DNA from: Gammaproteobacteria bacterium | GTDB taxonomy: Bacteria > Pseudomonadota > Gammaproteobacteria > Xanthomonadales > Xanthomonadaceae | Length of the DNA stretch: 10,150 nt | Direction: 5' to 3' | Assembly: GCA_030431185.1 (NCBI GenBank) | Contig: JAUIJO010000109.1 | Location: 1 to 10,150 of the forward strand | Shown: one piece after another, positions 6,570 to 10,150 of the stretch | Position numbering within the stretch: position 1 is the first letter of the stretch | Layout of the letters: the number at the start of each line of letters is the position of its first letter | Notes under the pieces: generated by a model | Databases searched by the model: none | What the model saw: only the letters and a program-made list of their open reading frames with translations | What the model was told of the DNA's origin: nothing | Translations under genes and position numbers: made by a program

Positions 6570-7408
6570 GCGGTGAACTCCGGCCGTACCGCCGCGACCG
6601 CCGCCTGGAGGCCGCTGCGCAGGTCGTCGAGCACGGTGATGTCGGCCTGACCGCTCCATTCGTCCATGTAGAACTTCTTGTATTCCAGCGACACCGCGCA
6701 GACCTTGTCGCCGTAGCGGGCGTACAGCCATTCGGGGAAGTGGCCGCCGCCGTCGTAACGGACGTTCTCGCGCACGTCGAGGCGGCGTCCGCCGGCCGGA
6801 TGCTCGCGCAGGGCCCCGACGAGGCGCTCGACCGCATCGCCCCATCGGCTACGGTCGAGCGTGGTGGCGCCCACGTCGATGTCGGGATTGCCGCCCGCGG
6901 GCGCGGGCGGGGCATCGGCACCGTCCCGGCGGTGGTTGTAGCTGTGGATGTCCAGCAGCAGCACGCAGCCCCATCGGTCGATCAGGCGCTCCATCAACTC
7001 CGCGACCATCGCGTAGAAGCGGTCGTGGGCGGCGAGCGACGTGGCCAGCTCGTGCTCCGGCAGCGGGCCTTTCCAGACCTTCAGGCCCCAGGTGTCATCG
7101 GGATTGGTCGAAAGCGCCAGGTCGCGTGGCCGGTTGAGGTCGACCTGGAAGCGCGAGGCGCGGATGCGCAGGCGGACGTCGCCGGCCGGCAGCAGCGCGG
7201 CGGTCATCGGGTCCTCCTCGCGCATGCGACCTTCTTCGCTGACGGCCAGGTGCGGGAGAAGCGACGCGCGCATGCGGTGGCCATCGTGGATGGCCGTGGC
7301 CACGACCGGGCCGTCGCCGATCACCAGGTCCCAGTCATCGTCCCGGGCGTCGAGCACCAGCCTGTCGCCGACGGAAAAGAACGGGGGGTGGGAAGCAGTC
7401 TCGTCCAT
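6560..7408 (-). CDS. N-formylglutamate amidohydrolase-family zinc hydrolase
   Basis: A 282-aa member of the FGase family (PF05013), related to zinc carboxypeptidases and aspartoacylase. The hutG-type founder cleaves N-formyl-L-glutamate to glutamate and formate. Likely zinc/active-site elements: HDGHRM (res 41-46), REEDPMTAAL (63-72, with Glu65), SRFQVDLNRPRDLAL (85-99), LLDIHSYNHRRDG (151-163, with His155) and LEYKKFYMDEWSG (241-253). No histidine-utilisation genes are present, so a hut role is unlikely from context; the gene opens a cassette with a DUF1704 peptidase and a GshB-like ligase and may remove an N-acyl or C-terminal group from their product. The ATG at 7408 is preceded by GGAAG at 9 bases. 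An in-frame TTG at 7450 would add 14 residues but lacks a ribosome site. A 96-base gap containing a palindrome separates it from thiL upstream. Confidence 0.85.
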   Translation of the reverse strand: MDETASHPPFFSVGDRLVLDARDDDWDLVIGDGPVVATAIHDGHRMRASLLPHLAVSEEGRMREEDPMTAALLPAGDVRLRIRASRFQVDLNRPRDLALSTNPDDTWGLKVWKGPLPEHELATSLAAHDRFYAMVAELMERLIDRWGCVLLLDIHSYNHRRDGADAPPAPAGGNPDIDVGATTLDRSRWGDAVERLVGALREHPAGGRRLDVRENVRYDGGGHFPEWLYARYGDKVCAVSLEYKKFYMDEWSGQADITVLDDLRSGLQAAVAAVRPEFTACR

Positions 7409-7448
7409 GGCCCGATGCTTCCACCGGGGGTATGAGGAGTCCGTGAGC

Positions 7449-7470
7449 AACTGAACGCGGCGTTCAAGTT
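7449..7470. promoter_or_regulatory. 15-bp palindrome upstream of the three-gene cassette
   Basis: TGAACG-CGG-CGTTCA is a perfect inverted repeat (7452-7466), extended by AAC and GTT with one extra base on one side. It lies 41-56 bases upstream of the amidohydrolase start and about 38 bases past the thiL stop. It could be an operator for a dimeric regulator or a terminator/attenuator hairpin for thiL; no T-run follows on the minus strand, which favours operator over terminator. On the minus strand the arm also contains TTGAAC, a possible -35, but no good -10 follows at 17 bp. Confidence 0.4.
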
Positions 7471-7504
7471 GCGCCCTCCCTGCGTGGGGCGACGCCGGGG
7501 CCTG

Positions 7505-8536
7505 CTAGGCGGACGCGCCCGGATCGAAGTGGACGTAGCCGCGCCTGCCGACGTGGCACTCCCCGCCCTCGCCTGCCCCGTCGATGTCGCGATCGAACAC
7601 GCGCACGCGCTCACCGACCCCGACCTGGCCGATCCGGCTGAGCGACACCCCCGAGGCGACGGCGCAGCGCTCGATATCCAGCCGCGCGCCGGGGGGCGCC
7701 GTGAACCCCAGTTCATAATCGTCGCCGCCACCGAGCTGGAACTGCCGGCGCGCCTTTTCGCCGACGGCGGCGGACAGCGCCGGGGAAACCGGCAGCGCAC
7801 GCATCCACACCTGCATGCCGACGCCGCTGGCTTCGCAGACATGGTCCAGGTCGGCGAGCAGGCCATCGGAGATGTCGATGGCGGCATTCACCCGGCCCGC
7901 CAGCATCCGGCCCAGGGCCACCCGGGGGCTGGGCCGGTCGAGGCGGTCGCGCAGCCAGCGCCGTTCGCCGGCCGTGCCGCCGATGGCCCCGTCCGCGTCA
8001 TCGGTCGCGAGGACGACGCGCAGGCCTGCCGCCGCGTCGCCCAGCGTGCCCGAGACCCAGACGTCGTCGCCGACCTGCGCGGCGTCCCTGCGCAAGGCGC
8101 GCCCGGGTTCGACGAAGCCGTGCACGGTCACGCACACCGACAAGAGACCCCGCGTGGTATCCCCGCCCACCAGGGCCACCCGATGCTCGGCGGCCAGGGC
8201 CAGGAAGCCGTCGAGGAAGCCGTCCAGCCATGCCGCGTCGCGTCCGGGCAACGACAGCGACAGGGTGCACCACGCCGGCTCGGCCGCCATCGCGGCCAGG
8301 TCGGAGAGATTGACCGCAAGCGCCTTCCAGCCGATGTCGGCGGGCGCGGTATCGGCGGGGAAATGCACGCCGGCGTTGAGGGTGTCCATCGCCACGACCA
8401 GCTGGCGCCCCGGCGGGACCCGCAGGACCGCGGCGTCGTCGCCGATACCGAGCACGACGTCATCCCGGCCGCCGGCACGTCGCCGGATGCGTCCGATCAG
8501 GTCGAACTCGGTCGGCTCAGGCGCGGTGCCGGGCAT
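7505..8536 (-). CDS. thiL: Thiamine-monophosphate kinase ThiL
   Basis: ThiL phosphorylates thiamine monophosphate with ATP to the cofactor thiamine diphosphate, the last step of the pathway. The protein is 343 aa (E. coli about 325). It shows the PurM/AIR-synthetase-like fold motifs in order: EFDLIGRI (res 10-17), VLGIGDDAAVL (28-38) for Mg-ATP, VVAMDTLNAGVHF (47-59), ALAVNLSDLAAMAAEP (72-87), LVGGDTTRG (122-130), VNAAIDISDGLLADL (216-230) and LGGGDDYEL (268-276). All acidic metal-site residues are intact. The ATG at 8536 has a perfect GGAGG (8543-8547) 6 bases upstream, which fixes the start. It follows nusB after an 89-bp GC-rich gap in which I see no gene. pgpA, which often follows thiL, is absent; the next gene is the amidohydrolase of a different cassette. 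No TPP riboswitch is seen. Confidence 0.97.
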   Translation of the reverse strand: MPGTAPEPTEFDLIGRIRRRAGGRDDVVLGIGDDAAVLRVPPGRQLVVAMDTLNAGVHFPADTAPADIGWKALAVNLSDLAAMAAEPAWCTLSLSLPGRDAAWLDGFLDGFLALAAEHRVALVGGDTTRGLLSVCVTVHGFVEPGRALRRDAAQVGDDVWVSGTLGDAAAGLRVVLATDDADGAIGGTAGERRWLRDRLDRPSPRVALGRMLAGRVNAAIDISDGLLADLDHVCEASGVGMQVWMRALPVSPALSAAVGEKARRQFQLGGGDDYELGFTAPPGARLDIERCAVASGVSLSRIGQVGVGERVRVFDRDIDGAGEGGECHVGRRGYVHFDPGASA

Positions 8537-8625
8537 CGGCCACCTCCAGGGCGGGGGCGGCGTGGCGCCCTGCGCGAGGACGCTTCGACCGGCGCGCCAG
8601 CGGGCACCCCACCGCCGGGCCGGCC

Positions 8626-9087
8626 TCAGCCGCCGCGGGGGGCGCTCACCTCGACGGCACGCCATTCGGCCGCCGCGTGGTCGAGCACGCCGTTGACGTA
8701 GGTATGGCCGTGCTCGGTCCCGAACTTCTTGACGCTCTCGATGGCCTCGTTGATGACCACGCGGTACGGCACGTCGGGGCGGTGGCGCAGCTCGTAGGCG
8801 GCGATGCGCAGGCCGGCGCGTTCGATCGGGTCGACCTCCTCGACCGTACGGTCCAGGAACGGCAACAGGGCCGTGTCGATGTCCTTCAGATGCTGGTCGA
8901 CGCCGGTCACCAGGTCCTCGAAGTAGGCCAGGTCGGCCTGCTCGCGGGCCTGCTCGTGGGCGAACTGTGCCAGCACGTCGCGCACCGGCGCGCCCGACAG
9001 CTGCCAGGCATACACGGCCTGCAGCGCACGGCGACGGGCGCGCGAACGGGCGACCGGGTCGATGCCATCGGCGCGACGGCGGTTCAC
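8626..9087 (-). CDS. nusB: Transcription antitermination factor NusB
   Basis: NusB binds boxA RNA together with NusE (ribosomal protein S10) and promotes processive transcription of rRNA operons. The product is 153 aa, slightly longer than E. coli NusB (139 aa). Features: basic N-terminus with the RNA-binding ARSRARRRALQAVYAWQLSG stretch (res 13-32), ADLAYFEDLVTGV (51-63), DPIERAGLRIAAYELRHRPD (86-105), YRVVINEAIESVKKFG (108-123) and YVNGVLDHAA (130-139), all typical of the all-helical family. It starts with GTG at 9087, which overlaps the ribH stop as GTGA; GGAG lies 8 bases upstream, so the start is well supported and translation is probably coupled to ribH. The ribH-nusB-thiL order is widespread in proteobacteria. 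Confidence 0.97.
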   Translation of the reverse strand: MNRRRADGIDPVARSRARRRALQAVYAWQLSGAPVRDVLAQFAHEQAREQADLAYFEDLVTGVDQHLKDIDTALLPFLDRTVEEVDPIERAGLRIAAYELRHRPDVPYRVVINEAIESVKKFGTEHGHTYVNGVLDHAAAEWRAVEVSAPRGG

Positions 9088-9596
9088 GACGCCTGCTCCA
9101 GCAGCGCGTCGACCGGCACGTCGAAGCCGGCGGGGAGTTGCGAGAGCAGGTGCGCCATCTCGATCGCGACCAGCGCCGCCTCCTCGCCCTTGTTGCCGTG
9201 GCTGCCGCCGGCGCGGGCCTCGGCATCCTCGAAGCCGTCGACCGCCAGCACGCCATTGGCGACCGGCACGCCGTAGTCCAGCGACACCCGCATCAGCGCA
9301 TCCGAGCATCCATCGGCGACCTGCTCGTAGTGGCGGGTATCGCCGCGCACCACGCAGCCCAGCGCCACGATCGCGGCATGGCCGCCGGCCGAGGCGAGCC
9401 GATCGGCGGTCACCGGGATCTCCCATGCACCGGGCACGCGGATGACGTCCACGGCGTCCTCCGACACGCCATTGTCGGTGAAGGTCTTGCGCGCACCGGC
9501 CACCAGGGTGTCGGTGATGCGCGGGTTCCAGCGGCTGGCAATGATCGCGTAGCGCGCGCCCGGGGGGCTGCGCAGATCGCCTTCGATATGGGACAT
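9084..9596 (-). CDS. ribH: 6,7-dimethyl-8-ribityllumazine synthase RibH
   Basis: Lumazine synthase condenses 5-amino-6-ribitylaminouracil with 3,4-dihydroxy-2-butanone 4-phosphate, the penultimate step to riboflavin, usually as a 60-mer or pentamer. The protein is 170 aa. Motifs: IIASRWNPRITDTLVAGA (res 18-35), VIRVPGAWEIPVTADRL (51-67) for substrate, LGCVVRGDTRHYEQV (79-93) with the catalytic His89, and RAGGSHGNKGEEAAL (128-142) for phosphate/interface. The segment that is often AFGVLT in the family reads ANGVLA (113-118), so the aromatic residue that usually stacks on the substrate from the neighbouring subunit is Asn114. The ATG at 9596 gives the usual N-terminal length; no strong Shine-Dalgarno precedes it (ACCCCCGAACGCCC). 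The gap to ribBA is 83 bp and locally AT-rich. The stop overlaps the nusB start. Confidence 0.97.
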   Translation of the reverse strand: MSHIEGDLRSPPGARYAIIASRWNPRITDTLVAGARKTFTDNGVSEDAVDVIRVPGAWEIPVTADRLASAGGHAAIVALGCVVRGDTRHYEQVADGCSDALMRVSLDYGVPVANGVLAVDGFEDAEARAGGSHGNKGEEAALVAIEMAHLLSQLPAGFDVPVDALLEQAS

Positions 9597-9625
9597 GGGC
9601 GTTCGGGGGTCGTGTTCGTCTAAGG

Positions 9626-9654
9626 ATGTCAGTTTAGCGGCTAGTTCATGACAA
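9626..9654 (-). promoter_or_regulatory. Possible internal promoter for ribH-nusB-thiL
   Basis: In the 83-bp gap between ribBA and ribH the minus strand has TTGTCA (9654-9649, five of six matches to the -35 consensus), a 17-bp spacer, then TGACAT (9631-9626, three of six matches). The predicted start near 9619 leaves about 23 bases before the ribH ATG. The gap is clearly more AT-rich than its surroundings. The -10 match is weak, so this is tentative. Confidence 0.35.
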
Positions 9655-9679
9655 GCGGTGACGGCGGCGCCGGGCCGGT

Positions 9680-10150
9680 TCAGGACTCGACGTACTCCAC
9701 CACTTCCAGCCCGAATCCGGCCAGCCCGACCTGCTTGCGCGGCGTGCCCAGCACCCGCAGCTTGCCCAGGCCCAGGTCGGCGAGGATCTGCCCGCCGGCG
9801 CCGTTGCGGCGCCATTCGCCCAGGGCGTGTTCGCGACCGCCAGCGGCCTCGGCGGCGGCGTCCACCGCCTCGTGCGGCAGCGACGAGCGGATGCGGCGCA
9901 GCAGCGCGTCGGGCGTGGCGCCATCGCCCAGCAGCACCAGGGCGCCGCGTTCTTCGGCCGCGATGGTGGCGAGCACGTCGCCGACCGCGGGTCCGAAGTC
10001 CGGGCGCCGCCAGTGCAGCACGTCGGCCAGGGGGTTCTGCACGTGGACGCGGACGAGGGTCGGGATCGACGCCACCGGCTCGCCGCGCAGCAGGGCGAAG
10101 TGCAGCCCATGGTCGAGGCGGTCGCGGTAGGTGACCAGCTGGAACTCGCC
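9680..10150 (-). CDS. ribBA: RibBA-type dihydroxybutanone-phosphate synthase with degenerate GTP cyclohydrolase II domain (3' part)
   Basis: Only the last 156 codons are in the window; the 5' part, which should hold the 3,4-dihydroxy-2-butanone-4-phosphate synthase (RibB) domain, lies past the right edge. The visible part starts GEFQLVTYRDRLDHGLHFAL, continues with LVRVHVQNPLADVLHWRR and ends KQVGLAGFGLEVVEYVES, clearly a GTP cyclohydrolase II (RibA)-like domain. True RibA has a zinc site of three cysteines in a C-x10-C-x-C pattern; the aligned region here reads VQNPLADVLHWRRPDFG, and the whole visible part has no cysteine. The cyclohydrolase activity is therefore almost certainly lost, as I recall for the fused RibB of Pseudomonas and Xanthomonas, so a separate RibA is expected elsewhere. 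ribH follows after 83 bp on the same strand. Confidence 0.93.
   Translation of the reverse strand, partial: GEFQLVTYRDRLDHGLHFALLRGEPVASIPTLVRVHVQNPLADVLHWRRPDFGPAVGDVLATIAAEERGALVLLGDGATPDALLRRIRSSLPHEAVDAAAEAAGGREHALGEWRRNGAGGQILADLGLGKLRVLGTPRKQVGLAGFGLEVVEYVES

Noticed and set aside
6560..7408. Histidine-degradation hutG
   Set aside because: The family matches, but no hutH, hutU, hutI or hutC is nearby and the gene is coupled to unrelated partners, so the hut role is not supported by context.
7409..7450. N-terminal extension of the amidohydrolase from TTG at 7450
   Set aside because: It lacks a ribosome-binding site and would overlap the palindrome, while ATG at 7408 has GGAAG at good spacing and fits the family length.
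8551..8570. GC-rich hairpin (GGGCG/CGCCC) in the nusB-thiL gap as a terminator
   Set aside because: It is a 5-bp stem with no T-run in a region of extreme GC content where such stems are expected by chance; it also lies just ahead of the thiL ribosome site within an operon.
7505..9256. A 583-codon minus frame that would fuse a long N-terminal extension to ThiL
   Set aside because: The extension overlaps nusB and part of ribH in another frame and is Arg/Pro/Ala-rich. A perfect GGAGG before the ATG at 8536 fixes the true ThiL start.
9597..9679. FMN riboswitch upstream of ribH
   Set aside because: The gap is only 83 bases and lacks the conserved FMN-aptamer blocks; an aptamer, if present, would be upstream of the rib operon outside the window.

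Overview
The window is high-GC, fully bacterial and tightly packed. It reads as chromosomal housekeeping DNA of a gammaproteobacterium, most likely Xanthomonadaceae/Lysobacteraceae (Lysobacter, Luteimonas or Xanthomonas type). The reasons are gene order (rnpB next to rsmI, divergent from lpoA-yraN; ribBA-ribH-nusB-thiL), the codon bias, and a RibBA whose C-terminal domain lacks all cysteines. The genus is an inference. I see no IS element, phage gene, tRNA or CRISPR array, and no gene-free stretch over 300 bases.

Region 1 (1-1130, minus strand): the 5' part of the RNase P RNA gene (rnpB) runs off the left edge behind a TACAAT -10 box. Next to it is rsmI, the 16S rRNA C1402 2'-O-methyltransferase, which has no ATG start. 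Region 2 (1079-4284, plus strand): a short divergent promoter region, then a compact operon of a short LpoA-like lipoprotein, YraN/UPF0102, and a GlcD/D-2-hydroxyacid-dehydrogenase-type FAD oxidase. The usual diaA and dolP (yraP) genes do not follow yraN here.

Region 3 (4303-7408, minus strand): three genes joined by overlapping stop/start codons. In transcription order they encode an N-formylglutamate amidohydrolase-family zinc hydrolase, a 'QEGLA' DUF1704 zinc carboxypeptidase-like protein (HEIGTH motif), and a glutathione-synthetase-like ATP-grasp ligase. Two zinc hydrolases translationally coupled to an amide-forming ligase look like a small peptide- or amide-modification pathway with unknown substrate. 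This is the best candidate in the window for an under-described system. A 15-bp palindrome lies in the gap just upstream.

Region 4 (7505-10150, minus strand): the riboflavin/thiamine cluster ribBA (3' part only), ribH, nusB, thiL. RibBA and RibH supply dihydroxybutanone phosphate and lumazine for riboflavin synthesis. NusB is an rRNA antitermination factor, and ThiL makes thiamine diphosphate. Regions 2 and 3 converge tail to tail across 18 bp, where an inverted repeat includes both stop codons.
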